Below are positions 1-9,091 of a stretch of 64,000 nucleotides of DNA, in pieces. The translations under genes were made by a program, and so were the position numbers. The notes under the pieces were generated by a model, which saw only the letters and a program-made list of their open reading frames with translations, was not told where the DNA came from and did not search any database. Source of the DNA: Actinobacillus sp. (GTDB lineage: Bacteria; Pseudomonadota; Gammaproteobacteria; Enterobacterales; Pasteurellaceae); contig JAHHQX010000001.1 in the NCBI GenBank assembly GCA_020026155.1, positions 90,919-154,918 of the forward strand, read 5' to 3'. The number at the start of each line of letters is the position of its first letter. The first letter of the stretch is position 1.

Positions 1-2038
1 TTATCAGTTAGACGCAAGTGGTAATCCAATTCGTGATATGACTATGCAAAACCCACGTTGTGTAATCAATTTATTACGTAAACACGTAGATCGTTACACC
101 CCAGAAATGGTTGAACGTATCACTGGTGTTCCAGCAAAAGATTTCCAATTATTCTGTGAAACAATTGGTGAAACAGCGGTTCCTGAAAAAACAACCACCT
201 TTATGTATGCTTTAGGTTGGACACAACATACCGTTGGCGTACAAAATATCCGTTCTATCGCGATGATCCAATTACTTCTTGGTAACATCGGTATGGCTGG
301 TGGTGGTGTGAACGCATTACGTGGTCACTCAAACGTACAAGGTACAACTGACTTAGGTTTATACCCACATACTTTACCATCTTACTTAAAATTACCAGTA
401 GACCAAGATGTTGATTTAAAAACATTCTTAACTCGTACTACACCAGTAACTTTAGGTATTGGTCAAGTTAACTATTGGAAAAATACACCAAAATTCATGG
501 TGAGCTTATTAAAAGCATTCTATGGTGATAATGCGACAGCAGATAACCAATATGGCTTTGATTTCTTACCAAAACGTGATCAAGCGTACGATCCAGATCG
601 TTATATCGATTTAATGTATCACGGTAAAGTAAATGGTTATATTTGCCAAGGTATGAATGCATTAGCATCATTACCAAATAAAAACAAAACAAGTAAGGCA
701 TTCCAAAACTTGAAATTCCTTATTGTTATGGATCCAATTAAAACTTCTACTTCTGATTTCTGGCAAAATCATGGTGAAATGAATGATGTAACACCAGCAG
801 ATATCAAAACTGAAGTATTCCGCTTACCGACAACCTGTTTCGCGGAAGAAGATGGTTCTATTGCTAACTCAGGTCGTTGGTTACAATGGCACTATAAAGC
901 GGTTCAACCACCGTACGAAGCAAAAACCGATAATGAAATTCTTTCATTAATCCGTGCGAAAATGTTAGATCTTTACCGTAAAGAAGGTGGTAAAGGTTTA
1001 GAAAGCTTCCAAGCAATGCAATGGAACTATGAAAACCCATTACGTCCAACAGCACATGAACTTGCGAAAGAAAATAATGGTTATGCGCTAGAAGATCTTT
1101 ACGACAAAAACGGCAAACTTATTGCGAAAAAAGGTCAACTTCTTTCTACATTCGGTCATTTACGCGATGACGGTACAACCATGGCAGGTTGCTGGATCTA
1201 TACTGGTCAATGGACTGAAAAAGGTAACCAAATGGAAAACCGCGATAACGCAGACCCATCTGGTTTAGGTAATACATTAGGTTGGTCTTTTGCATGGCCA
1301 TTAAACCGCCGTATTCTTTATAACCGTGCAAGTGCTGACTTAGCGGGTAAACCATGGAATGCTGATCGTCAATTAGTTCGTTGGAATGGTACTAACTGGA
1401 ACTACATCGACGTGGCTGACTTCGGTAATGCGCCACCAAATTCACCAACAATGCCATTCATTATGCAACCAGATGGTGCAGGTGCGTTGTTTGCGTTGAA
1501 TCGTATTAACGATGGTCCAATGCCTGAACACTACGAACCAATGGAAACTCCGATTGGTACTAACCCATTACATCCGAATGTTATTCATAACCCGGTTGTA
1601 CGTGTGTTACCAACAGATAAAGATTCATTTGGTACAGCGAAAAACTTCCCGTATGCAGCAACAACTTACGGTATCACTGAATTATTCCACTGCTGGACTG
1701 GTCAAGCATTACTTAACGTAATTTGCCAACCACAACAATTCGTGGAAGTAGGTGCAGATCTTGCGAAAGAAAAAGGCATCAAAGAAGGTGATATGGTGAA
1801 AGTCATGTCTAAACGTGGCTTCATGAAAGGGGTTGCAGTCGTAACCAAACGTTTACGTCCATTACATGTAAATGGCATGCTCGTACATCAAGTTGGTATT
1901 CCGACACCTTGGAGCTTTAACACTGTAGGTAAGAAAGGCTTTATTGCTAATACACTTACACCGTCAGTAGGGGATGCGAATACGCAAACTCCGGAATATA
2001 AAGCATTCCTTGTTAACATCGAGAAAGTAGAGGGCTAA
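1..2038 (+). CDS. fdxG: Formate dehydrogenase major (molybdopterin) subunit, 5' truncated
   Basis: The reading frame is open from base 2 and gives the C-terminal 678 residues of a formate dehydrogenase-N/O type catalytic subunit, which normally has about 1,015. The missing part would hold the Tat signal, the N-terminal 4Fe-4S site and the active-site selenocysteine or cysteine, so the type cannot be confirmed. The visible portion matches FdnG/FdoG closely, beginning YQLDASGNPIRDM. It ends with the molybdopterin-dinucleotide-binding beta-barrel (about the last 130 residues, including QQFVEVGADLAKEKGI). The enzyme oxidises formate in the periplasm and passes electrons to the FdxH iron-sulfur subunit. 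The stop lies 3 bases before fdxH, so translation is coupled. Confidence 0.95.
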   Translation, partial: YQLDASGNPIRDMTMQNPRCVINLLRKHVDRYTPEMVERITGVPAKDFQLFCETIGETAVPEKTTTFMYALGWTQHTVGVQNIRSIAMIQLLLGNIGMAGGGVNALRGHSNVQGTTDLGLYPHTLPSYLKLPVDQDVDLKTFLTRTTPVTLGIGQVNYWKNTPKFMVSLLKAFYGDNATADNQYGFDFLPKRDQAYDPDRYIDLMYHGKVNGYICQGMNALASLPNKNKTSKAFQNLKFLIVMDPIKTSTSDFWQNHGEMNDVTPADIKTEVFRLPTTCFAEEDGSIANSGRWLQWHYKAVQPPYEAKTDNEILSLIRAKMLDLYRKEGGKGLESFQAMQWNYENPLRPTAHELAKENNGYALEDLYDKNGKLIAKKGQLLSTFGHLRDDGTTMAGCWIYTGQWTEKGNQMENRDNADPSGLGNTLGWSFAWPLNRRILYNRASADLAGKPWNADRQLVRWNGTNWNYIDVADFGNAPPNSPTMPFIMQPDGAGALFALNRINDGPMPEHYEPMETPIGTNPLHPNVIHNPVVRVLPTDKDSFGTAKNFPYAATTYGITELFHCWTGQALLNVICQPQQFVEVGADLAKEKGIKEGDMVKVMSKRGFMKGVAVVTKRLRPLHVNGMLVHQVGIPTPWSFNTVGKKGFIANTLTPSVGDANTQTPEYKAFLVNIEKVEG

Positions 2039-2041
2039 CCA

Positions 2042-2980
2042 ATGAGTACAGTTCAATCTCAAGATATTATTCGAGCGTCTGCTACTTCTGGAATTACTCC
2101 ACCACCACATGCTCGTAAACACCAAGTGGAAGTGGCAAAACTTATTGATGTAAGCGCTTGTATCGGTTGTAAAGCGTGTCAAGTTGCTTGCTCAGAATGG
2201 AACGATCTTCGTACAGAACCAGGTACCTGTAATGGTACCTATAACAACCCATTTGATACCAGTGCAGAACAATGGACTGTTATGAAATTCAACGAAGTTG
2301 AAGAAAATGGTCGTTTTGAATGGTTAATTCGTAAAGCGGGTTGTATGCACTGTGCAGATCCAGGCTGTTTAAAAGCTTGTCCATCACCAGGTGCAATTAT
2401 TCAATACGTAAATGGTATCGTGGATTTCCAATCTGATAAATGTATCGGATGTGGGTACTGTATCGCAGGATGTCCGTTCAACGTTCCACGTATGAATCCA
2501 AAAGATAACCGCGTTTATAAATGTACACTTTGTGTGGATCGTGTTCTTGTTGGTCAAGAACCTGCGTGTGCTAAAACTTGTACCACGGGTGCAATTCACT
2601 TCGGTAGCAAAGCGGATATGATTGAATACGCAAACCAACGTATTGAAGATCTTAAAACACGTGGCTATCCAAATGCGAAATTGTATAACCCAGAAGGTGT
2701 TGGTGGTACACACGTAATGTACGTATTACCACACGGTGATAAACCAGAACTTTATTCTGATTTACCGAAAGATCCACAAATTTCACCAACAGTGAAATTA
2801 TGGAAAGATCTGTTAAAACCAGTTGCTGCAGTAGCATTCGGTGGTTTAGCGTTAGCTGAAATCGCACACTACGTTGCAATCGGTCCAAACACTGATGATT
2901 TGCATGAAGATGAAGACGAAGATGATCGCACCATCAACAAAACAGAAGTTAAACAACCACGTAATGAAGGAGATAAATAA
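2042..2980 (+). CDS. fdxH: Formate dehydrogenase iron-sulfur (beta) subunit
   Basis: This 312-residue protein carries electrons from the catalytic subunit to the membrane cytochrome. Four cysteine groups for four 4Fe-4S clusters are visible: C40/C43/C46/C50, C101-C113 (CMHCADPGCLKAC), C134-C144 (CIGCGYCIAGC) and C161-C180 (CTLC through CAKTC). A single hydrophobic helix near residues 258-280 anchors the C-terminus, as in FdnH. The tail after it is very acidic (DDLHEDEDEDD). It lies between fdxG (3-base gap) and fdxI, with which it overlaps by one base (TAATG). Confidence 0.96.
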   Translation: MSTVQSQDIIRASATSGITPPPHARKHQVEVAKLIDVSACIGCKACQVACSEWNDLRTEPGTCNGTYNNPFDTSAEQWTVMKFNEVEENGRFEWLIRKAGCMHCADPGCLKACPSPGAIIQYVNGIVDFQSDKCIGCGYCIAGCPFNVPRMNPKDNRVYKCTLCVDRVLVGQEPACAKTCTTGAIHFGSKADMIEYANQRIEDLKTRGYPNAKLYNPEGVGGTHVMYVLPHGDKPELYSDLPKDPQISPTVKLWKDLLKPVAAVAFGGLALAEIAHYVAIGPNTDDLHEDEDEDDRTINKTEVKQPRNEGDK

Positions 2981-3663
2981 TGAGTAAGATTAAGATTGAC
3001 AATGATCAACGAATTTTACGCCATAAATTGTCTGCTCGTTGGGGACACTGGCTATTAGTTATCTGCTTTGCGTTAACAGGTTTATCTGGTTTGGCTTTCT
3101 TCTTCCCAGATTTTGCATGGTTAACAGAAATTTTGGGTAACCCACGTATCGCACGTATCGTCCACCCATTCACAGGTATCATTATGTTCTTATCATTCTT
3201 GTTACTTTGTGCAATGTATTGGCGTTACAACATTCCTGAAAAAAATGACTTAGTATGGCTTAAAAACATCAAAGAAGTATTAAAAGGGAATGAACACGAT
3301 GTAGCGGATAATGGTAAATATAACCTAGGACAAAAATTATTGTTCTGGACATTAATCCTTGCAATGTTTACCTTATTAATTACTGGTATTATCATGTGGA
3401 GACAATATTTCTCGCACTATTTCTCAATTCCAGTAATTCGTGTAGCGATTTTCTTCCACTCCCTTAGTGCCTTTATGTTGTTTACAGGTATTATGGTACA
3501 CATGTACATGGCGTTCTGGGTTAAAGGCTCAATCCGTGGCATGGTAGAAGGCTGGGTAACTGTACGTTGGGCTAAAAAACACCACCCACGTTGGTACCGT
3601 GAAGTTGTTCGTCCAGTTTTAGAAAAAGATCTGGAAAAACAAGCAAAAGCTGCAAAACAATAA
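2980..3663 (+). CDS. fdxI: Formate dehydrogenase cytochrome b556 (gamma) subunit
   Basis: A 227-residue membrane protein with four predicted helices (about residues 18-45, 60-83, 125-146 and 158-185) and conserved histidines (RWGHWLL, RIVHPFTG, FHSLSAF, GIMVHMYMAFW) suited to binding two b hemes. It takes electrons from FdxH and reduces quinone. The ATG overlaps the fdxH stop by one base, preceded by AAGGAG. The gene is followed directly by a strong hairpin terminator, so the structural operon ends here and fdhE is separately spaced. Confidence 0.96.
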   Translation: MSKIKIDNDQRILRHKLSARWGHWLLVICFALTGLSGLAFFFPDFAWLTEILGNPRIARIVHPFTGIIMFLSFLLLCAMYWRYNIPEKNDLVWLKNIKEVLKGNEHDVADNGKYNLGQKLLFWTLILAMFTLLITGIIMWRQYFSHYFSIPVIRVAIFFHSLSAFMLFTGIMVHMYMAFWVKGSIRGMVEGWVTVRWAKKHHPRWYREVVRPVLEKDLEKQAKAAKQ

Positions 3664-3675
3664 TATAATCATAAT

Positions 3676-3710
3676 GCTCAAAAGTGCGATAGGTCTTATC
3701 GCACTTTTTG
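3676..3710 (+). terminator. Rho-independent terminator after fdxI
   Basis: A perfect stem, AAAAGTGCGATA paired with TATCGCACTTTT around a short loop and followed by T residues. The arms contain AAGTGCGAT, one base away from the H. influenzae uptake core AAGTGCGGT, so this may be a decayed uptake-sequence pair. Confidence 0.9.
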
Positions 3711-3732
3711 TTATAACAATAGGAACAACTGA

Positions 3733-4641
3733 ATGAGTATTAAAATTTTATCTCCTGAGGAAATTAAAGCAGGACACAAATTCCAGCAACCTGTTTTACT
3801 TTTCCCTCATTTAACAAATCTTTATAATCATCGTCGCGAACGCTTAATGCAATTAGCAGAGTCACACCCTTTAAAAGATTATTTATTATTCGTTGCAAAA
3901 CTTGTTGCGGCTCAACAAAAAGCATTACGTGAATTTCCACTAACTGAAAAGCTTGATCTCACCCCTGAACAGCTAGCGCATTATCCTTTAGATGCACGTA
4001 TATGGAAACGTGATGCGATTTGGTTAGATATTTTCAAATATATTCTTGCTGAAGTAAAAGTAGACGCGAATGAAACGTTATTAACGACGATTGAAGGTTT
4101 AGAAAAAACGTCGGATAAAGAACTAAATGAATTAGCGGATAAACTTCTTCAAGAAGATTTTTCTGCGGTAAGCAGTGATAAAGCAGTATTTATCTGGGCT
4201 GCATTAATGGTTTACTGGCGTTTACTTGCAAATGGTATTCCACATAGTGCCATTATGGAAAGCGGACAAAATCTTACACACTGTCCAGTTTGCCATGCCG
4301 CACCGACTGCAAGTATTGTTCATATGGGTAGTGAACAAGGTTTACGTTATTTGCATTGTTCTCTTTGTGAAACTGAATGGAACGTAGTGCGCGTGAAATG
4401 TACTAACTGCGATCATACAGGCAAAATTTCTTATTTTATGTTTGATAAAGAATTTGCGCCAATTCGTACAGAAACGTGTGATGATTGTAAATCTTATCTC
4501 AAAATTTTCTATCAAGAAAAAGATCCTCATCTCGATGTACTCGCTGACGATCTTGCTAGTATCTTCTTAGATATGAAAACTGATGAGAAAGGGTATGCAC
4601 GTAGTGGATTAAATCCGTATCTCTTTATGGATCAAGAATAG
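3733..4641 (+). CDS. fdhE: Formate dehydrogenase accessory protein FdhE
   Basis: FdhE helps mature respiratory formate dehydrogenases in the cytoplasm. The 302-residue product has the family's usual length. Its C-terminal half carries four CxxC pairs (C184/C187, C209/C212, C223/C226, C249/C252), the two rubredoxin-like iron-binding sites typical of FdhE. It starts 69 bases after fdxI, beyond a terminator, so it may rely on readthrough or its own promoter. The start ATG has AGGAAC upstream. It is followed by a palindromic copy of the dispersed motif. Confidence 0.95.
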   Translation: MSIKILSPEEIKAGHKFQQPVLLFPHLTNLYNHRRERLMQLAESHPLKDYLLFVAKLVAAQQKALREFPLTEKLDLTPEQLAHYPLDARIWKRDAIWLDIFKYILAEVKVDANETLLTTIEGLEKTSDKELNELADKLLQEDFSAVSSDKAVFIWAALMVYWRLLANGIPHSAIMESGQNLTHCPVCHAAPTASIVHMGSEQGLRYLHCSLCETEWNVVRVKCTNCDHTGKISYFMFDKEFAPIRTETCDDCKSYLKIFYQEKDPHLDVLADDLASIFLDMKTDEKGYARSGLNPYLFMDQE

Positions 4642-4667
4642 TTTAAAAAATAAACTTTTTTATTATA

Positions 4668-4709
4668 CACGCCACGTTTTTCAAAAAAAATTATGAAAAG
4701 CGTGGCGTG
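4668..4709. repeat. Dispersed palindromic motif, copy 1 (terminator-like)
   Basis: CACGCC at 4668 pairs with GGCGTG at 4704-4709. The arms extend through ACG(T)TTTTC and GAAAA(G)CGT around an A/T loop, and T residues follow on the plus strand. It probably terminates fdhE transcription. It belongs to the family described in the findings. Confidence 0.85.
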
Positions 4710-4801
4710 TTTTTCATTTAGATAGCAAGAAAAAACAATTAAATAATATTGCAAATTAAGCTATCATATCCCACATTATTTAGAAGAATTTAGGATATAT
4801 T

Positions 4802-6235
4802 GTGAGCAAAAAAACACCATCACAACGGAAAAAAGATTTTTCCTCTCCCCAGGTAGCACAAACCGTTCCCCATTCTAATGAAGCTGAACAGGCGGTCCTT
4901 GGTAGTATTTTACAAAATAATACAAACTGGGATGTGGTGTCAGAACGTGTATCTGAAGCAGATTTCTATACCTACCCGCACCGTTTAATTTTCCAGGAAA
5001 TTGATCGTCTTTTTAAGGCGAATAAACCTGTTGATATTCTGACGCTAGATGAAGCACTAAAAAACAAAAAACTTCAAGATCAGGTAGGGGGATTTGCTTA
5101 CTTAGCTGAGCTTGCTAACAATACACCGCGCCTCGCGAATATTAAAGCCTATGCGGATATTGTCCGTGATAATGCGATTTTGCGTGAGCTTCTTGCAGCC
5201 AGTCATAGTATCGCAGAGCAATGTTATGCACCAGAAGGACAAGACGTTAAAGAAATTTTGGACAAAGCTGAAACCAAAGTTTTTGAAATTGCAGAAAAAC
5301 GTACTACATCTGATGAAGGTCCTGAAAATATCGTACCGATTTTAGGGAAAACCATTGATCGTATTGAAGCGCTTTACAAACAATATGGTGAGAATGGAGA
5401 GGGCATGGGCGATTTAACTGTAACGGGATTAGATACAGGATTCAAAGACTTGAATCGCAAAACAGCGGGTTTACAACCTTCTGATTTAATTATTATTGCC
5501 GCCCGACCATCCATGGGGAAAACAACCTTTGCGATGAACTTATGCCAAAATATTGCATTTAGCCAAGATAAACCAGTTCTTGTCTTTAGTTTAGAAATGC
5601 CAGCGGAACAAATTATGATGCGTATGTTGGCAGGACTTTCGCGGGTACACCAACAAAATTTAAGAACAGGTAAGCTCTCAACGGAAGACTTTGCAAAATT
5701 ATCGCAATCTATTGAAATTGTGAATAATTCCCCAAATCTTTATATTGACGACTCATCGGGTTTAACGCCATCAGAATTACGAGCCCGCGCACGTCGAGTT
5801 TATCGTGAACACGGTGGTTTAAGTATGATTATGGTGGATTATTTGCAATTAATGCGCGTACCAGGTTATGCGGATAATCGTACATTAGAAATCGCTGAAA
5901 TTTCACGTTCTTTAAAAGCATTAGCTAAAGAATTAGAAGTTCCAGTTGTAGCACTGTCACAGTTAAACCGTTCATTAGAAACTCGTCAAGATAAGCGTCC
6001 AGTGAACTCGGATCTTCGTGAATCGGGTGCAATCGAACAAGATGCGGATTTAATTATGTTTATTTACCGCGATGAGGTTTATAATCCTGATTCTGAAGAC
6101 AAAGGTATTGCTGAAATCATTATTGGTAAACAACGTAATGGTCCAATCGGTAGTATCAAATTATCGTTTTTAGGTGAATACTCGTTGTTCGCTGATTATG
6201 CACCTGAATCTACCTACGTAGGTTCTCACTATTAA
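4802..6235 (+). CDS. dnaB: Replicative DNA helicase DnaB
   Basis: Hexameric 5'-3' helicase of the replication fork. The 477-residue product has an N-terminal primase-interacting domain (about residues 20-125), a linker, and a RecA-like motor. Walker A is ARPSMGKTT (about 234-242) and Walker B is SMIMVDYLQL (about 341-350). The start is GTG at 4802 with TTAGGA upstream, and the following residues MSKKTPSQRK fit a normal N-terminus. No intein or insertion is present. It is followed by alr after 50 bases, the same order as in other Pasteurellaceae (dnaB-alr-pgi). Confidence 0.97.
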   Translation: MSKKTPSQRKKDFSSPQVAQTVPHSNEAEQAVLGSILQNNTNWDVVSERVSEADFYTYPHRLIFQEIDRLFKANKPVDILTLDEALKNKKLQDQVGGFAYLAELANNTPRLANIKAYADIVRDNAILRELLAASHSIAEQCYAPEGQDVKEILDKAETKVFEIAEKRTTSDEGPENIVPILGKTIDRIEALYKQYGENGEGMGDLTVTGLDTGFKDLNRKTAGLQPSDLIIIAARPSMGKTTFAMNLCQNIAFSQDKPVLVFSLEMPAEQIMMRMLAGLSRVHQQNLRTGKLSTEDFAKLSQSIEIVNNSPNLYIDDSSGLTPSELRARARRVYREHGGLSMIMVDYLQLMRVPGYADNRTLEIAEISRSLKALAKELEVPVVALSQLNRSLETRQDKRPVNSDLRESGAIEQDADLIMFIYRDEVYNPDSEDKGIAEIIIGKQRNGPIGSIKLSFLGEYSLFADYAPESTYVGSHY

Positions 6236-6285
6236 AGTGATAATTATCTATTTGAGGATAAAAAGAATAAAATAAGGATCATCAT

Positions 6286-7365
6286 ATGCATGTTACCCCT
6301 GCGACCGCAAGAATTAGTTCTCAAGCATTAAAACATAATCTTCAATGTATTAAACGTAAGGCTCCACATAGCAAAGTCATTGCCGTGGTCAAAGCAAATG
6401 CTTATGGACATGGTGTGGAATTTGTTTCTTCTGCGATTGAAAAAGATGTAGATGGATTTGGGGTTGCCCGTTTAGAAGAGGCATTGCGTTTACGTTCTCA
6501 TGGTATTACAAAACCTATTCTTTTGTTAGAAGGTTTTTTTGATGATTCTGCACTTGCCATTATGGCGGTGAATAATATTCAAACTGTTGTGCATAACGAA
6601 GAGCAGTTAACTGCACTTCAACAGGCAAAATTACCAAATAAAATAAAAGTTTGGTTAAAAATTGATACGGGCATGCACCGACTTGGTGTTGGGCTTGATC
6701 AAGTTGAGAAATTCTATGAAGCGTTGAAAGCGTGTGAAAATGTTGATGAAAATATTGGTTTTATCAGTCATTTTAGCCGAGCAGACGAACTTGATTCTAA
6801 TTACACCACATTACAACTTGAACGTTTTATTAATGCGGTAAAAGGTCGCGGTGAGCGCAGTATCGCCGCATCTGGAGGCGTACTATTTTGGCCAGAATCT
6901 CATTTAGAATGGATTCGCCCTGGTATTATTATGTATGGTATTTCGCCTGATAATAATGTGAATAGTACTAAAGATTTGAAACCCGTAATGACGTTAATTT
7001 CTTCTCTTATCGCCGTTCGGAATTTAAAAAAAGGTGAACCCGTAGGGTATGGCGGTGCTTGGATTAGTGAACGAGATACCAAAATTGGAATCGTTGCTAT
7101 CGGGTACGGTGATGGCTATCCAAGAGATATGCCAAAGGGAACACCAGTATTAATTAATGGAAGACGTGTTCCTGTTGTTGGGCATGTTTCTATGGATATG
7201 TTAGCAGTGGATCTTGGACCAGAAAGTCACGATAAAGTGGGAGATGAAGTCACCTTATGGGGTGAAAACCTACCTATCGAAGAAATCGCAGAAAAAAGCG
7301 GTATGTTGACTTATGAGTTAATTACCAAATTAACCCCAAGAGTTTTAACTGAATATGTAGATTAA
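6286..7365 (+). CDS. alr: Alanine racemase
   Basis: PLP-dependent racemase making D-alanine for peptidoglycan. The 359-residue protein shows the N-terminal TIM-barrel with the PLP lysine K36 (VVKANAYGHG) and the C-terminal beta domain with the catalytic tyrosine region VGYGGAW. The GHVSMDM motif near the C-terminus is also typical. A ribosome site, AAGGA, precedes ATG. It lies 23 bases before pgi and is probably co-transcribed with it. Confidence 0.97.
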   Translation: MHVTPATARISSQALKHNLQCIKRKAPHSKVIAVVKANAYGHGVEFVSSAIEKDVDGFGVARLEEALRLRSHGITKPILLLEGFFDDSALAIMAVNNIQTVVHNEEQLTALQQAKLPNKIKVWLKIDTGMHRLGVGLDQVEKFYEALKACENVDENIGFISHFSRADELDSNYTTLQLERFINAVKGRGERSIAASGGVLFWPESHLEWIRPGIIMYGISPDNNVNSTKDLKPVMTLISSLIAVRNLKKGEPVGYGGAWISERDTKIGIVAIGYGDGYPRDMPKGTPVLINGRRVPVVGHVSMDMLAVDLGPESHDKVGDEVTLWGENLPIEEIAEKSGMLTYELITKLTPRVLTEYVD

Positions 7366-7388
7366 TTTTTATCTTATGAGGAAAACAC

Positions 7389-9035
7389 ATGAAAAGTATT
7401 AATCCGACTCAAACTCAAGCTTGGTTAAGTTTAGAGGCACATCAAAAACAACTCGCAACCACAACAATTGCTGATTTATTTCAACAAGATCCTCAACGTT
7501 TTCAAAAGTTTTCGTTAACATTCCAAGATCAACTTCTTATTGATTTTTCTAAAAACAAATTTACACAAGACACTTTAAATTTATTAATGCAACTCGCAGA
7601 AGATTGTGATGTTGCAGGTGCGCGTGAAGAAATGTTTACCGGTAAAAAAATTAACCGCACCGAAGATCGCGCTGTATTGCACACTGCTTTACGTAATCGT
7701 AGCAATACGCCAGTACTTGTTGATGGCAAAGATGTGATGCCTGAAGTGAATGCCGTACTAGAAAAAATGAAACATTTCTGCCACGCAATTATTAGTGGTG
7801 AATGGAAAGGTTACACTGGTAAAGCAATTACGGATGTTGTGAATATCGGGATTGGTGGTTCCGATCTAGGACCTTATATGGTGACTGAAGCCTTACGTCC
7901 ATACAAAAATCACCTCACCATGCATTTTGTATCGAATGTAGACGGCACTCATATCGCAGAAACATTGAAAAAATGTAATCCAGAAACCACGCTTTTCCTT
8001 ATCGCATCAAAAACCTTCACTACCCAAGAAACCATGACGAATGCCCATACTGCTCGTGATTGGTTACTTAAATCTGCACATGATGAAAAAGCAGTAGCGA
8101 AACATTTCGTTGCGCTATCTACCAATGCAAAAGCGGTAGCGGAATTTGGTATTGATACAAATAACATGTTTGAATTCTGGGACTGGGTTGGTGGTCGTTA
8201 TTCATTATGGTCAGCAATCGGCTTATCTATTGCGCTTTCTATCGGCTTTGATAATTTTGAGCAATTACTTAGCGGCGCTCACGCAATGGATAAACACTTC
8301 CGCACCGCACCAGCGGCTCAAAATATCCCAATGCTCATGGCATTAATTGGAATCTGGAACTGCAACTTCCTTGGGGCAGAAACTGAAGCGATTCTACCTT
8401 ATGATCAATATATGCACCGTTTTGCCGCTTATTTCCAACAAGGCAATATGGAATCAAACGGTAAATATGTTGGACGTGATGGTAAAGTAGTGATGCATCA
8501 AACTGGTCCAATTATTTGGGGTGAACCAGGTACAAATGGGCAACATGCGTTCTATCAATTAATTCATCAAGGCACTAAATTAATTCCATGTGATTTTATT
8601 GCTCCCGCTAAAACACACAATCCAATTGGCGATCACCATCAAAAATTATTATCTAACTTCTTTGCACAAACCGAAGCATTAGCATTCGGTAAAACAGCTG
8701 AAGAAGTGAAAGCAGAATTTGAAAAAGCAGGAAAAACTTGGGACGAAGTGAAAGATATTGTTCCATTTAAAGTATTCCAAGGTAACAAACCAACAAATTC
8801 TATTTTATTACAAGAAATTACGCCATTCAGTCTTGGTGCCTTAATTGCGATGTACGAACATAAAATCTTTGTACAAGGCGTGATTTTTAACATTTATAGT
8901 TTCGACCAATGGGGTGTAGAACTCGGTAAACAACTTGCTAACCGCATTTTGCCAGAGCTTAAAGATCAAAATACAGTAACATCCCATGATAGCTCTACTA
9001 ATGGTCTAATTAACCAATATAAAGCATGGCGTTAG
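7389..9035 (+). CDS. pgi: Glucose-6-phosphate isomerase
   Basis: Interconverts glucose 6-phosphate and fructose 6-phosphate in glycolysis and gluconeogenesis. The 548-residue length is standard. Signature stretches are visible: NIGIGGSDLGP in the first SIS domain, and GGRYSLWSAIGL and GVELGKQLANRI in the second half. A GAGGA ribosome site lies just before the ATG. It sits between alr and the phosphohexomutase, giving a hexose-phosphate pair. No defects are seen. Confidence 0.97.
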   Translation: MKSINPTQTQAWLSLEAHQKQLATTTIADLFQQDPQRFQKFSLTFQDQLLIDFSKNKFTQDTLNLLMQLAEDCDVAGAREEMFTGKKINRTEDRAVLHTALRNRSNTPVLVDGKDVMPEVNAVLEKMKHFCHAIISGEWKGYTGKAITDVVNIGIGGSDLGPYMVTEALRPYKNHLTMHFVSNVDGTHIAETLKKCNPETTLFLIASKTFTTQETMTNAHTARDWLLKSAHDEKAVAKHFVALSTNAKAVAEFGIDTNNMFEFWDWVGGRYSLWSAIGLSIALSIGFDNFEQLLSGAHAMDKHFRTAPAAQNIPMLMALIGIWNCNFLGAETEAILPYDQYMHRFAAYFQQGNMESNGKYVGRDGKVVMHQTGPIIWGEPGTNGQHAFYQLIHQGTKLIPCDFIAPAKTHNPIGDHHQKLLSNFFAQTEALAFGKTAEEVKAEFEKAGKTWDEVKDIVPFKVFQGNKPTNSILLQEITPFSLGALIAMYEHKIFVQGVIFNIYSFDQWGVELGKQLANRILPELKDQNTVTSHDSSTNGLINQYKAWR

Positions 9036-9091
9036 AGCGGCATAACTTTGAGAAATTTAATTCATATTACAACTAAAATAGAGAGGAAAAT

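Noticed and set aside
2384..2713. A 109-codon minus-strand frame opposite fdxH
   Set aside because: fdxH is certain from its cysteine clusters; the antisense frame is a by-product with no start signal or domain.
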